NCBI GenBank assembly: GCA_905221605.1
Contig: CAJNDS010002368.1
Coordinates: 200,001-262,000 of the forward strand
DNA from: Symbiodinium natans
Taxonomy: Eukaryota > Sar > Dinophyceae > Suessiales > Symbiodiniaceae
DNA: 62,000 bases
Reading direction: 5' to 3'
Position numbers and translations under genes: made by a program
Notes under the pieces: model-generated
Seen by the model: the letters and a program-made list of their open reading frames with translations, nothing else
Databases searched by the model: none
What the model was told of the DNA's origin: nothing
Shown here: piece by piece, positions 9,389 to 19,345 of the stretch
Numbering within the stretch: position 1 is the stretch's first letter
Layout of the letters: each line of letters opens with the position of its first letter

Positions 9389-9860
9389 GGTTCAGGGAAG
9401 TGAGGGTTTCGAGAGGGCGCGAGGGGTTTCAGGAGTTTCAGATCCTAAACTCTAACCCTATAAACCCTAAACCTCTAAACACTAAACCCTAAGCCTTAAA
9501 CCCTAAACCCAAAACCCTCTCAAGCTCAGAACTCGCAGCCCCTAATCCAAAAAAAAAGTTGAACGCAACAAGCCCTTAAGGCCCTAAGGCCCTGAACCTA
9601 TAGAACCGCCAAAGCCCCAAAACATTGCCGAAACCAAGCCCTCAAACCCTCAAACCCTCAAACCCTGAAACCCTGAAACCCTGAAACCCTGAAACCCTGA
9701 AACCCTCAAAAAAAACACAAACCCTCAAAACCTAAAACCCTCAAACCCTGAAACCCTGATTCCCTGGAACCCTGACCCCTGGAAGCCTGGAACCCTGAAA
9801 CCCTGAAACCCTCAACCCTCAAACCCTACACCCCCTCAACCCTCAAGCCCCCTCAAGTGC

Positions 9861-9953
9861 TGCACGGCCACCGGCTGGGGAGGCAGCACGGCCAAAGCCC
9901 GGAGTGCGAGCGACAGGCTGGCGACCGCGATATCTGCCACGTCGTCCTCCACG
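9861..9953 (-). CDS. Exon, RNF213-like gene (unassigned part)
   Basis: Reads DDVADIAVASLSLALRALAV, then LPPQPVAV. Strong acceptor CCCTTCGCAG before 9953; GC donor (GCACTTGAGGG) proposed. It belongs to a run of exons between the second P-loop and the HAAMTAEDI exon with no clear family match. Confidence 0.55.
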
Positions 9954-10572
9954 CTGCGAAGGGCAAAGGGGGAATGTAAAGGTTGCAATTCAACTGGGTC
10001 TAGGGGCTTACGGCTTAGGGCCCTTGAACAGCTTCTGTATGTATAATATATATATATATATATGTATATACGAAGGAAGGTTCGTAGAAGAGCTATATAC
10101 ACACTCACCCATCACAGCAACCTGGTAGCCTAGACCCTGCTTCATATAAAGAGCGAATGGGATATACAGACCTTAGGGATATAGGTCCTCTACTAGGCTG
10201 TACAGTGTAGAGTGGGTACACGATGTGCAGGAACAGTCTCTACTACCTCCAGCCTCAACACATCTATGCGTCAGGGGTTTTTTGATGCGGTTTAGGGTTT
10301 AGGGATAATGTTTATAGGATTTAGGGTTTAGGGTGTAGGGTTAGGGTTTAGCACCTGATTTCCACTCCCTCTCGGCGGAAGGCTCAAGCAGGTTATAGGG
10401 TTCAGACACACAAGCCACTCCAGACGGATCCAAAGACACTATAAAGACTCTCAACAGGAACCAAAGATTCCCTCCTGCAAATCCAGCTAACCCTAAACCC
10501 TTAACCCTGAACCCTTAACCCTAAACCCTAAACCCTAAACCCTAAACCCTAACCCCTCCTTCGACCCCCTAC

Positions 10573-10649
10573 TAGAGACCGTCCTCCGTAAGGTCGAGCT
10601 CCATGTCGGCCGCCAGGTTCACAGAATCTCCGGCCCCTCGGCAGACCAC
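10573..10649 (-). CDS. Exon, RNF213-like gene (unassigned part)
   Basis: Twenty-five codons plus two bases, reading GDSVNLAADMELDLTEDG, acidic. The acceptor AG comes from the telomere repeat itself (CCCTAAG); donor GTAGGGGGTCG. CCCTAAA lies left and fourteen TTTAGGG units right. Confidence 0.55.
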
Positions 10650-10650
10650 C

Positions 10651-10778
10651 TTAGGGTTTAGGGTTTAGGGTTTAGGGTTTAGGGTTTAGGGTTTAGGGTT
10701 TAGGGTTTAGGGTTTAGGGTTTAGGGTTTAGGGTTTAGGGTTTAGGGTTGAGGGTTGAGGGTTGAGGGTTGAGGGTTT
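10651..10778. repeat. Telomere-like array (TTTAGGG)n with (TTGAGGG)n end
   Basis: Fourteen TTTAGGG units followed by five TTGAGGG units. The array abuts the exon on its left, and the first unit supplies the AG acceptor on the minus strand. Confidence 0.9.
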
Positions 10779-10790
10779 AACACACCTTGG

Positions 10791-10911
10791 AACTAGGTTT
10801 CCAAGAAAGGATGCCCTGTTTTGCTTCGAGGGGTCATTAAGGGAACCAACCCTCCCCCCCCCCCCCCCCCCCAAAAAAAAAAAAAAAAACAAAGAATAAG
10901 GGCACTGCGTT
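10791..10911. repeat. Foldback element, family A, with C-run/A-run
   Basis: Shares with the copies at 24457 and 31798 the words GCCCTGTTTTGCTT, AAGGGAACC, a poly-C run followed by poly-A, and GAATAAGGGCACT. The ends are degraded. The plus and minus open frames across it (10728-11210) are products of the homopolymers and are not called. Confidence 0.55.
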
Positions 10912-11121
10912 CTTGAGGGGTTTAGGGTTGAGGGGGATGTTGGGCTGGCTTTGAGTGATTTGTTTCTTTGTTTGTTCTTTTCGTTCTTGTTTTGTTTCTT
11001 TTTAGGGGGAGGGGGGGAGATGTGGGGTGTTATGAAAGTGTCGAAAATGGAGATTGTAAGGGTGTGTTTGGTTTTCAAGCGTTTGTTTTCTTTCTTTTTT
11101 CCAGTGTCTCGGGGCTTCAAA

Positions 11122-11236
11122 ACTTGGCTGCACTTAGGAGGGTAGCAAAAAAGAAACCTTTAGCTGCCTTATTAAGAAACCCAATAAACCCAAAAAGGCT
11201 AAAGATGTAAAGTTACAGAAAGCACCACAAAGAAAA
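11122..11236. repeat. Dispersed element, family E
   Basis: About 110 bp, closely similar to 46492-46606: both run TTGGCTGCACT, AGGGTAGC, AAGAAACCCAAT, TAAAGTTACAG and AAAGCACCAC in order. The end lies 14 bp from the donor of exon 11251-11320, and in the second copy about 80 bp from a donor, so it may be an introner. Confidence 0.65.
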
Positions 11237-11250
11237 GGGCGTGCAGAGGC

Positions 11251-11320
11251 AAGCCAAGGAGCAGCCAGCGTGTCCTTGGAGCGCAGCTCCTGACGCTGCG
11301 TCTCACTGAGGGCGCTCCAC
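11251..11320 (-). CDS. Exon, RNF213-like gene (unassigned part)
   Basis: Reads SALSETQRQELRSKDTLAA. Acceptor CGGCAAG before 11320; GC donor uncertain by a few codons. The repeat element of family E lies directly downstream in the intron. Confidence 0.5.
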
Positions 11321-11494
11321 CTTGCCGTGGGCTTTTAGGGTTTAAGGTTTATAGGGCATAGGGTTTAGGATTTAGGGTTTAGGGCCTTGCAGCTTCGGGT
11401 TTAGCTTGAGTTGAGAGCCTTGCGGCTTAGGGACTAATTGTTTAAGGATTGGCATCTTAGTGTTGAGGGTTTGGAGTAAAGGGTGTACGGTTTA

Positions 11495-11630
11495 GGTATG
11501 TGTGTGCGTGTGCGCTTGCGCGTGCGCGTGCGTGCATGTGTGCGTAGGTGCGAATGTGCGTATGTGTGTGTACGTACGTGCCTCGTCCGCATCTGCGTCT
11601 GCGTCTGTCTGTGTGCGTGTGTCGGTTGGC
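11495..11630. repeat. Imperfect GTGCGTGTGC microsatellite
   Basis: Purine-pyrimidine alternating tract of GT, GC and CGTGCG words, degenerate. It makes the open frames at 11434-11695 on both strands, which are rejected as genes. Alternating tracts of this kind can adopt Z-DNA. Confidence 0.7.
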
Positions 11631-12018
11631 TGCGGGGTTCGGGAATGCAGGGCACAAGGTTCATAGGGTTGAGGGTTTTAGGGTTAGACCTTTAGGGCAT
11701 CAAGAGGTTGAGAGGTTGCAGGCCTTCGGGTGGTACAAGATCTTCGTGGCCTCTCATTTTCAAGCTCTCAAAGACCTAAACCCCCAATCCCAAACCCAAA
11801 CCCAAACAGCCTTAAACCCTAAACCCTCGACTATGAACTCTGAACTGAACCCTGAATCCAAGCCGCCCTAAACCCTATATACCTCCATGCACCCAAAGCA
11901 GTGTCCCCCAGCGACCCTGAACCCGAAACCATGAATCCTAAACCCTTACTAAACCCTAAAAGGCTGTATCCTAAACCCTAACCCCTAAACCCTAAACCCC
12001 AAACCCTAAACCCTAAAC

Positions 12019-12081
12019 CCTGGCAAGGCACTGCGTCTGGCTGCGGGTCACAGCGCGGTGCTCTGCGTCTGGCTCCGTGTC
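12019..12081 (-). CDS. Exon, RNF213-like gene (unassigned part)
   Basis: Exactly 21 codons reading EPDAEHRAVTRSQTQCLAR, between acceptor TCTTAG and donor GTTTAGGG, which is itself the first unit of the array. The plus strand is also open here; the minus reading uses both array-linked splice sites. Confidence 0.5.
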
Positions 12082-12917
12082 CTAAGACATGGCACTTCTG
12101 GGGGTTTACGGCTTGAGGTTGGGATGTTCCCTCCCCAAAAACTAACAGTCCTTAATAGGGATTACAGTACCCATAGTCCCGATTTACCTTAAGAACCGAA
12201 AACCTACTTTCTTTGTAGTTTCCTACGAATCCTATAAGGGGTTTTATAGTAATAATAACCTACCAAAAGAGTGAGTTTTGGGTTCTTAAGGTACGGTTTA
12301 AGGCTTAAGCCGTCAGAGGGTTCAGGTGCTCCAGGGCTGTACAAGCAATGGAGGGTTCGGGGCTTGCAATGAATCCTGGGGCCCCCTGGTTGGAGACCAG
12401 TGTTCTTCCTCAACCCTGCACCCTGAACCCTCAGGGTTTAGGGTTTAGGGTTTAGGGCTTAGGGTTTAACCCTTCCATGTATTATGTCTTCTTTCTAATT
12501 GTCGGGATGTCTTTCTGGCAGCCGCGAGGAGACCCTTAACAGCCCCCCCACCCCCCACCCCCCCCAACAAACACACGCACACGGACACACACCCTTCGCA
12601 GTAGGTAGGGCTAGAAGCTAAAGGGTTCACTGAAGCCTCTCATGTCGGACGATGCCTAGCAAGGCCCTCATAACGGCATATCGGAGAGGTTCTATGGTCT
12701 CTTTTGCTATGGTCTAGGGTTGGTACTCGAAAAGGCTCGTCGGAAGTCGGCGCGAAGCTAACGCGAAGCTATAAGAAATGTGCCCGAACCCGAGCGAAGA
12801 GAGGAGTCGAGTTGCTGGTGCTGGTGCTGGTGCTGGTGCTGGTGCTGGTGCTGGTGCTGGTGCTGGTGCTGGTGCTGGTGCTGGTGCTGGTGCTGGTGCT
12901 GGTGCTGGCTGCTGCTG

Positions 12918-13011
<94 letters not shown>

Positions 13012-13304
13012 ACTGCCTAAGCCCTAGACCCTAAGCCCTAAACCCCAAACCCTGAACCCTATAAACCCTATAAACCCTATAAACCTCAATTAGGGTCTAG
13101 GGTTCAGGGTGGGAGTGTGAAACAGCCCCAAAGCAAAGTAGTGGTTGGCCAAACGCCCGTTTCCATCCATTCCTGACACCCAAGGATCCTCACTCAGCAA
13201 ATGGCGGTTTGCGGAAAGCTTCAAAACCCTAAGCCCTAAACTGAAAACCCTAAATCCTAAAATACCTGAAGTCCCTGATTTACCCTAAACCCTGAACCCT
13301 AAAC
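12082..13304. other. Intronic stretch, microsatellite and possible small exons
   Basis: Contains the foldback-like piece at about 12128-12200 (AGTCCTTAATAGGGATTACAGTACC), a C-rich tract at 12540-12600 and the GCTGGT/CTG microsatellite. A minus reading GMDGNGRLANHYFALGLF at about 13125-13180 could be an exon but has no clear borders. Confidence 0.4.
12813..13009. repeat. Compound microsatellite (GCTGGT)n-(CTG)n
   Basis: About sixteen GCTGGT hexamers pass at 12907 into a nearly pure CTG tract of about 100 bp. All frames are open: Leu-Val, Ala-Gly and Cys-Trp on plus, CAG-type on minus. The ORFs here are repeat artefacts unless transcript data show otherwise. Confidence 0.95.
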
Positions 13305-13358
13305 CCCTGTGTCCGGCGCCAGGGAACCTCTGCCAGATTCTCCACCAGTAGGTGGAAC
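13305..13358 (-). CDS. Exon, RNF213-like gene (unassigned part)
   Basis: Reads FHLLVENLAEVPWRRTQ. Acceptor CCGAAG before 13358; donor GTTTAGGG from the array. CCCTAAA left and TTTAGGG right, in the standard inverted layout. Confidence 0.6.
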
Positions 13359-13837
13359 CTTCGGTTGCAAGGGGCAAAGAGGGGTTTAGTGTTTAGGGTT
13401 TAGGGTTTAGGGTTTAGGGGTTTAGGGTTTAGGGTTTAGGGTTTAGGGTTTAGGGTTACAAGCATCCTAACTTGGGCTATATAAGTCCCAAAAGTATAGT
13501 TAGTATAGTTAGGGGCGCCCTCCTTGTGGAACTCCCTTCCTGCAAGACCTAAACTCCTCGCGCCTGTGCCTGAAACAGGCGCCAAGCGCAGCGCTTTCTG
13601 AGCTCTCTAGCTGTGAATAAGCCCTGGAAATCCTAAACACCTCTGCTTATAACAGGTGGAGGGGGGCTCCTTGTAGTTATAAAAACCAGCTGTGCGAAGA
13701 GTAGGTTGGATTTTGCGCTAGATTCTCAGTTCCACAGCTCAAGCCCTGCCAACCGTAGAAATACCCAAAGACCGAAACTCCAAACCCTGCTACGAATCCG
13801 AACCCTCGAAGGCCCAAATGCCCCCCTTCACCCTACG

Positions 13838-13926
13838 TTGGAGTAGACCCTATAAAACATGTTGTTTAGGTAAAAGTAGCTGTAGTAGAAGCCCAGAACA
13901 AAAAGCATTAAAACATAGTACCGCAA
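13838..13926. repeat. Dispersed element, family C (TIR GGAGTA..TACTCC)
   Basis: Starts TTGGAGTAGACCCT and ends near CATAGTACCGCAAG, with AAGTAGC and CCCAGAAC inside. It matches 22967-23073 and 44878-45006 in order and spacing. No ORF. Confidence 0.6.
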
Positions 13927-14036
13927 GACCCCCTTGATTCAAGCCTGAGCATACCCTAAACCCTAAACCCTAAACCCTAAACCCTAAACCCTAAACCCTA
14001 AACCCTAAACCCTAAACCCTACTGTAAACCCTAAGC

Positions 14037-14125
14037 CGTGGCTCTGTTGCCCTGCTCTTCGTACTTCGCCAAGGGGCAGGCCAACCTCATAGCGCGAGGA
14101 CCCGCGGACTTTCGCCACCAGAAAC
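14037..14125 (-). CDS. Exon, RNF213-like gene (unassigned part)
   Basis: Twenty-nine codons with one extra base at each end, including VRGSSRYEVGLPLGEVRRAG. Good acceptor CATCTTCGCAG before 14125; GC donor (GCTTAGGGTTTAC). The plus strand is open too, but its splice sites are weaker. CCCTAAA lies on both sides, an exception to the layout. Confidence 0.55.
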
Positions 14126-14614
14126 CTGCGAAGATGGGGCTGGGGGCTCCCTAAACCCTAAACCCTAAACCCTAAACCCTAAACCCTAAACCCTAAACCC
14201 TAAATCCAAACCCCCAAAGGCCCCAAAAAACAACAGCCAAATGCCTGGACAGGGAAATATCCCCAGTCTAGTACCCCCTTCTAAGTACCCCTTCACAAAG
14301 GTACTGGGGTGTGTGCCCAAAAACAAATTCTGTTTAAGTGTTTCTGAGGGTCCGAGGCCGCTACGCCCGAAACCCTAAACGCTAAACCCTAAACCCTAAA
14401 CCCTAAAAAGTGACCGAAGGACCGGTACTCCCCCCCCAAACAAACAAAACGGAAACCTCCAAACACCAAAGCCCTATATAAAACCGCTAAAACCTTAAAC
14501 TCTGCAGCCCCTAAACCCTAAGCCCTAACCCCCCCCCCTCCCCCCGCCAAAAAAAAAACTGATATTCAACCCCCCGCCCCCCCAAACAAAAACAACAAAC
14601 AGTAAATAGTAATC

Positions 14615-14683
14615 TGATGCAAAGCGCTGCAGAAGCTCACGGCGCTTCAGCAACCCTTCCTGGGCCAGCTTTGGTTTCGGCTC
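14615..14683 (-). CDS. Exon, RNF213-like gene (unassigned part)
   Basis: Twenty-three codons, basic and helical: PKLAQEGLLKRRELLQRFAS. Acceptor ACACAAG before 14683; GA donor (GATTACTATT) proposed. Confidence 0.55.
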
Positions 14684-14879
14684 CTTGTGTTGGGGGGGGT
14701 ACACTAGCCCTAAATCCGAAACCCCAAACCCCAAACCCTAAACCCAAAGAAGAGAATAATAATGCCTGTATTGCCCTTCATTGCCCTTATCAGGAAGAAT
14801 ATCGCTCTTGGCGGAAGAAGTAGGAATTGAAACCAGATGCTCGGGTTTAGGGCTTTTGGGCTGCAGGGGTTCCTGATGC

Positions 14880-14931
14880 GTCGCCCGAGACCCCGAACTC
14901 CGCAAGGGCGCAGAATTTCAAGGCCCAAGTC
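14880..14931 (-). CDS. Candidate exon
   Basis: Reads LGLEILRPCGVRGLGRR after acceptor GGTGCAG; GC donor proposed. Composition partly resembles translated GGGTTCGGGG-type repeat, so confidence is limited. Confidence 0.35.
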
Positions 14932-14970
14932 CTGCACCGAAGCTGAAACCCATTAGTCAGAAAACCTTGG

Positions 14971-15064
14971 CGTGTTCCCCCAAAATCCTACCAGTCCTTC
15001 ATAGGGACTATAGTACCCCTTATGATAATCCCCATGAAGGACTGTTAATATAAGGGGGAACACC
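14971..15064. repeat. Foldback element, family F (GTGTTCCCCC..GGGGGAACAC)
   Basis: About 94 bp. The left arm GTGTTCCCCC..AGTCCTTCAT is answered by ATGAAGGACT..GGGGGAACAC on the right. The inner word AGTCCTT(A/C)AT..GGACTATAGTACC recurs at 12140-12175 and near 33367-33395. Confidence 0.65.
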
Positions 15065-15198
15065 CCAAAGAAAACCCTAAGCTCTACGTTTCAAAGGGCA
15101 CCTGAAAAAACCTGGCTTCCGGAGATCGCAGAAGTGCAACAGGGAGGCCGGGGGTTTATGGTTTAGGGTTTAGGGTTTAGAGTTTAGGGTTTAGGGTT

Positions 15199-15200
<2 letters not shown>

Positions 15201-15244
<44 letters not shown>
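15201..15244. repeat. Poly-G run of 44
   Basis: Uninterrupted G run after TTTAGGGTTCC. Many foldback elements in this window carry such a run. On the minus strand it is a C run that could form i-motif or G4 structure. Confidence 0.95.
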
Positions 15245-15245
<1 letters not shown>

Positions 15246-15416
15246 AGTGTGGGTTTTGCCTGCTTACAACCCACGGTGCCCTGTAAAAAAGGGAACCTAA
15301 GCCCAACAAGTACGGATAAGGGCCTACTCTGGGTCCTGGTACCCTATGAACCCTTAAGCCCTTAGCCCGAAAACCTAAACCCTAAACCCTAAACCCTATA
15401 TAAACCCTAAAACTGC

Positions 15417-15521
15417 CGAAGCCACAGGCAGCCAACGTTGTCCGAGCGGCAGCAGTCGAGCCCATCTTCTCGTAGAGAGCGTCCACTTTCAATAGCTCCT
15501 GAAGATGCATGTAATGGCACC
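15417..15521 (-). CDS. Exon, RNF213-like gene (unassigned part)
   Basis: Thirty-four codons including CHYMHLQELLKVDALYEKMG and then STAAARTTLAACGF. Acceptor TTGGCTCAG before 15521; GC donor (GCAGTTTTAGGG). Among the clearest coding islands of the run between the P-loop and HAAMTAEDI exons. Confidence 0.6.
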
Positions 15522-15540
15522 CTGAGCCAAACCCTAAACG

Positions 15541-15831
15541 CTAAACCCTAAAGCCTACATGGGGCACGGAGGTCAGGACACTCATGCTGATGTCCCCCCT
15601 TAAACACCCTAAATGATCATGAACCTTCCTTAACATGACCCCAGAATAATAGCCATGACGCATGACTTTCGGAAACCATCGTGTAGACCTCAAACCCTGA
15701 AGCACTGAACCCAATACTACTTTTCCTCGATTCGCGTAGAGGTATGGGCTTCTAGGGTCTACGTGAACCCTCGACGAAGCCGGCGGCAAGCCTGCAAGCA
15801 TGACGTCCTGCATTTCAAGGTGCCGGAGCAT
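15541..15831 (-). CDS. Uncertain ORF of 96 residues
   Basis: Starts MLRHLEMQDVMLAGLPPASS and contains YLYANRGKVVLGSVLQGL; it runs into telomere-like repeat at its end. It is longer than the typical exon here and lacks repeats in its first 80 codons. No family recognised. It may be an exon, a broken retroelement piece or chance. Confidence 0.3.
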   Translation of the reverse strand: MLRHLEMQDVMLAGLPPASSRVHVDPRSPYLYANRGKVVLGSVLQGLRSTRWFPKVMRHGYYSGVMLRKVHDHLGCLRGDISMSVLTSVPHVGFRV

Positions 15832-16268
15832 CTTATTGGATTTTTGCTTCTGGACTGAGGTAGGATTCTATCGGGCTTAGAGGGTTTGGGGTTGCTTGGT
15901 TGCTTGCTGAACAATTGTCGAACATCCCTCCCTGCCCCTCCCTGCACCTTCCCAAGAACGGATTTGGGGGGGGGGGGCCTTATGCAAGTTAAGTTTCTGT
16001 AGGTTATACAGCCGCTATTTTTTCTAAAATAGATAAAGCTTCAACGTCTGAATATAAATATATAAAACGACATGTAGACAAATGCTCCCCCGAAAACCGA
16101 GATCGGACAGCCTGTTGGACACATGGGCTATATAATGCTAAGTTAGGCAGAAAATAGTACCATATTATCTTTACTCCTGAAAACATACATCCCTACCAAA
16201 TGAGTTAGTAGGAATTTTATTCGGTCTAGTACGAAATTTATCAGGGAAGTAACCATGCAGATATATAC

Positions 16269-16357
16269 ATGTTCCAAAGGAGCTCCTTGAGGCCCCGGAG
16301 GGTGAAACCCTCTTCCAGCACAGCATCCCTTGGCATGGCCATGTTCGTTGGTTTTGC
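16269..16357 (-). CDS. Exon, RNF213-like gene (unassigned part)
   Basis: Twenty-nine codons plus two bases, reading DAVLEEGFTLRGLKELLWN near its end. Acceptor CCTAG before 16357; donor GT (GTATATATC). Confidence 0.6.
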
Positions 16358-16480
16358 CTAGGGTTTAGGCTTAGGGCTTAAGGTTTCGGGTGAGGATGGT
16401 GAGGGGCACGGGGGGGGGAGGTAGGGTGTGGGGTTTGGGGCTCAGACTCCTACCCATGTTTATTTATATATATATATATA

Positions 16481-16811
16481 GAAAGAGAAAGAGAAAGAGA
16501 AAGAGAAAGAGAGCGAGAGAGAGAGAGAGAGAGAGAAAGAGAAGGAGAAAGAGAAAGAGAAAGAGGAAGAGAAAGAGGAAGAGGAAGAGAAAGAGCGAGA
16601 GAGAGAGGGAGAGAAAGAGAGAGAGAGAAAGAGAGAGATAGAGAGAGAGAGAGAGACTGGGAGAGAGGACGAGAGGGAGAGAGGGAGAGAGGGAGAGAGG
16701 GAGAGAGGGAGAGAGGGAGAGAAGGAGAAAGGGAGAGAGGGAGAGAGGGAAAGTGGGAGAGAGGGAGAGGGAGAGAGGGAGAGAAGGAGAGAGGGAGAGA
16801 GGGAGAGAGGG
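16481..16811. repeat. GA-rich microsatellite (GAAAGA, then GGGAGA)
   Basis: About 330 bp of purines: GAAAGA and GAGAGA units pass at about 16672 into GGGAGA units. A TA run precedes it at 16465-16480. It generates long Lys-Arg-Glu and Leu-Ser open frames, which are rejected. Confidence 0.95.
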
Positions 16812-17125
16812 ATCTTAGGGATTTTAGGGGTTTTAGAAAACTTAGAGACCTTGAAAAAAAACTTAAAGACCTACACCTTGTGAGCTCAGCCCTACACCCA
16901 AGCTGTCGTCTGAACAGATGAAATACAGCCCTAAACCCCAAATCCTGAGCCGGGCTTTCCCTGGTTTAAGATTCTGGCTCAAGGGTTTAGGGTTCGGGGC
17001 TTGGGTTGATGAAAAAACGTGTCTATACATATTCCCGAGTACTCTGGCAAAGAGTAAGTCTGGACCTCAAGAATAGGATGACCCGCAACCCTAAACCCGA
17101 ATCGAACCGCTGAACCCCGCACACC

Positions 17126-17265
17126 CAAACCCCAAACCCAAAAACCCAAAAACCCAAAAACCCAAAAACCCAAAAACCCAAAAACCCAAAAACCCAAACA
17201 CCCAAAAACCCAAAAACCCAAAAACCCCAAAACCCCAAAACCCAAAACCATAAACCCTACACCCC
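17126..17265. repeat. Variant array (AAAAACCC)n
   Basis: About fifteen units of the 8-bp variant CCCAAAAA, between CCCTAAA blocks. It gives the low-complexity minus-strand open frames at 16979-17276, which are not genes. Confidence 0.85.
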
Positions 17266-17329
17266 CTAAAACCCAAAACCCTAAACCCTCATCCCTCGGG
17301 CCCTGGGCATATGGTTACTGAGACCGCAC

Positions 17330-17398
17330 CTGTCAACTGCTGGCTCGAGGCATAGCCGCAGCTGCGCGAAGTAGAACAGGGTCTCGGCCATGTAGGTC
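17330..17398 (-). CDS. Exon, RNF213-like gene (unassigned part)
   Basis: Reads TYMAETLFYFAQLRLCLEPA. Acceptor GTCCTTCAG before 17398; donor GT (GTGCGGTCTC). No overlapping repeat, so the reading is strong; the protein family of this segment is not recognised. Confidence 0.65.
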
Positions 17399-18042
17399 CT
17401 GAAGGACCCCCTTAAACCCTGAACCCAAAACCTTCTAGGGTTTCGGGTTTCGGGTTTAGGGTTTAGGGTCTCCGTGGCGTCCTTTTCTGTTCAGGTTTAG
17501 GGTTTAGGGCTGAACCCCAAAGCCTGCACCCTGAACCCAAAACCTTAAACGCTGAACCCTCAACCCTACACCCTAAACCCTGAACCCTAAACCCCACACC
17601 CCAGACCCTCGAAAACTTCCGGGCTTCGAAAGCCTTTGGTAGGGGGCCAGAGCTGTCGAAAGGGTAAACCATTTAAATCTTTGCCAATCGGGCTCGATCT
17701 TAAGGTTCTGGACCTTCTGGGGGATTGTGAAAACAAGGGTTTTGAGGGGGGCTCTTATAGTATAGGCACGTAGAAAGGGACCATGGGGGTGCTCGTAGTA
17801 GTCGTTCTCACCCCTATATGAGGGCCTCAGCGCTTACAGGGTTTAAGGATTAGTCCAAACAAACAAGCCTTAGAAGCCCTACAGCCCTCAGGCCGAAAAA
17901 AAAGCCCAACCCTCAGGCCCGAAACCCAAGGGCCAACCCTTTAAAGAAGGTAAGGGGCCTTATTAAGCGACCATGGAACTACCCTTAGAGCTAAGTGTGC
18001 CTTTCAACCACCCGTCCTCAAATATGGGGGGTCTTTTGCCTG

Positions 18043-18256
18043 GGGGCTCCTAGATTCGCATATTTTGGAATATTTTAGTCATACACCAACTGTTGAAAGA
18101 GGCCCATGTGTGTAGCCAGGAGTCTAAGAATTCCCAAATCCTACATCCTAGGGGCTCCTAGATTCGCGTATTTGGGAGTATTGTAGTCATACACCAACTG
18201 TTGAAAGAGGCCCATGTGTATAGCCAGGAGTCTAATAATTCCCAATCCTACATCCT
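18043..18256. repeat. 108-bp tandem duplication
   Basis: Two copies, starting at 18043 and 18151, of a unit beginning GGGGCTCCTAGATTCGC and containing TACACCAACTGTTGAAAGAG and CCAGGAGTCTAA. The copies differ at a few positions. No coding reading. Bases 17400-18040 hold no convincing exon. Confidence 0.9.
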
Positions 18257-18335
18257 AAATCTTGCCTGCGGCACCGCCGGCTTCCCCTGCATCTCTATGG
18301 CATCCCTGTAGCCTGAACCCCAAACCTTCAACCCT

Positions 18336-18460
18336 TAATCCATAAACCCTAAACCCTAAACCCTAAGCCCTACACCCTAAACCCTAAACCCTAAACCCTA
18401 AACCCTAAACCCTAAATCCTAAACCCTAAACCCTAAACCCTAAACCCTAAACCCTAACCA
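18336..18460. repeat. Telomere-like array (CCCTAAA)n
   Basis: About seventeen units with few variants, on the donor side of exon 18482-18532. A mixed TTTAGGG array from 18545 to 18694 stands on the other side. Confidence 0.9.
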
Positions 18461-18481
18461 CAAGAGTTCCCAACCCCAAGC

Positions 18482-18532
18482 CAATGCGTTCGGTCCTTGG
18501 CCTGCACGAGCTTTTCCCTCATGTAGCCGAAC
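18482..18532 (-). CDS. Exon, RNF213-like gene (unassigned part)
   Basis: Reads FGYMREKLVQAKDRTH. Acceptor GCACTCAG before 18532; GC donor (GCTTGGGGTTGGG). Standard inverted array layout. Confidence 0.55.
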
Positions 18533-18699
18533 CTGAGTGCATGCTTAGGGTGTAGGGTTTAGGGTTTAGGGTTTAGAGTTAAGGGTTTAGGGTTAAGGGT
18601 TTAGGTTCAGGGTTTAGGGTTTAGGGTTTAGGCTTAGGGTTTAAGGGTTTAGGGTTTAGGGTTTATGTCTAGGGTTTAGGGTTTAGGGTTTGGGGGTTA

Positions 18700-19260
18700 A
18701 ACCACAGCGACTGTTCTGGCCGCGCCTTAGAAAAATCCATGCTGTTCTAGGGCGCCGCGTTTGAAAACCACCTGGGCTTTTGTGGCAGCCTTAGAAACAC
18801 CAGAGCGGTTGTTCCAGCCGCGGCTTCGTCAAAAAAAACACACAGCAATTCTCTAGGGCAAGCACTTTAGAAAAGCCGCCGGATTTCCAGCTGCGCCAGA
18901 AGAAAAACATTTTCTGAAAAAACCACAGGCTTTCTTGCCCCCAGTGCCTTGGAAAACCAGCGGCTGTTCTAGAACAAAAAAACACCTTCAAAACAAACGA
19001 GCACCTCTTTTTCCAGCAGCGCTAGAACAACCACCATTTAAAACTGCGCTGTTTCTAGCCGCCGCCTTAGAAAAGCCAGCGGTTGTTCTAACGGCCGCCT
19101 TACAAAGACCACTTTGCGAAAACCGCCATTTTTTTTGGCTGCGGCGTTAGAAGAACCACTTCTAGAAAAACCACCTTGGAAAAACCACCTTAGAACAACC
19201 ACCAGCTCAGAACAAACACCTCAAAGAAAACACATCAGAAAACCACCAAAGCACTGCAGG
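18700..19260. repeat. Degenerate tandem array, about 55-bp units with CCTTAGAAAAACCA
   Basis: About ten diverged copies of a unit with GCCGC(C/G)GCCTTAGAAAAACCA followed by GCGGTTGTTCTAG. Spacing is irregular, 45-70 bp. It has no telomere repeats and no convincing coding frame; the open frames at 18791-19317 follow the repeat. Confidence 0.7.
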
Positions 19261-19269
19261 ACGCAGGTG

Positions 19270-19345
19270 CTAATTCATGCGCGTTCCAAACTGACACCTT
19301 TCGGCGTTCCAAATTGACACTTTTACGCGTTCAAAATTGACTCCG
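19270..19345. repeat. Short tandem repeat, GCGTTC(C)AAAATTGACAC x3
   Basis: Three copies, about 25 bp apart, of a unit near GCGTTCCAAATTGACACTTT. It sits between the degenerate array and the stretch at 19440-20540. Confidence 0.8.

Noticed and set aside
10728-11210. ORFs of 64-130 codons around 10.9 kb
   Set aside because: They cross poly-C/poly-A and T-rich tracts and telomere repeats; no splice or family support.
11434-11695. His/Arg-Thr-rich ORFs
   Set aside because: Product of the GTGCGTGTGC alternating tract.
12704-13034. ORFs with poly Leu-Val, Ala-Gly and Cys-Trp
   Set aside because: Produced by the GCTGGT/CTG microsatellite, open in all frames.
14030-14137. Plus-strand exon reading YFAKGQANLIARGPADF
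   Set aside because: Protein-like, but the minus reading has a better acceptor and agrees with the strand of all neighbours; not fully excluded.
16390-17276. Lys/Arg/Glu-rich, Leu/Ser-rich and Phe/Gly-rich ORFs
   Set aside because: Translations of the GA microsatellite and of the CCCAAAAA array.
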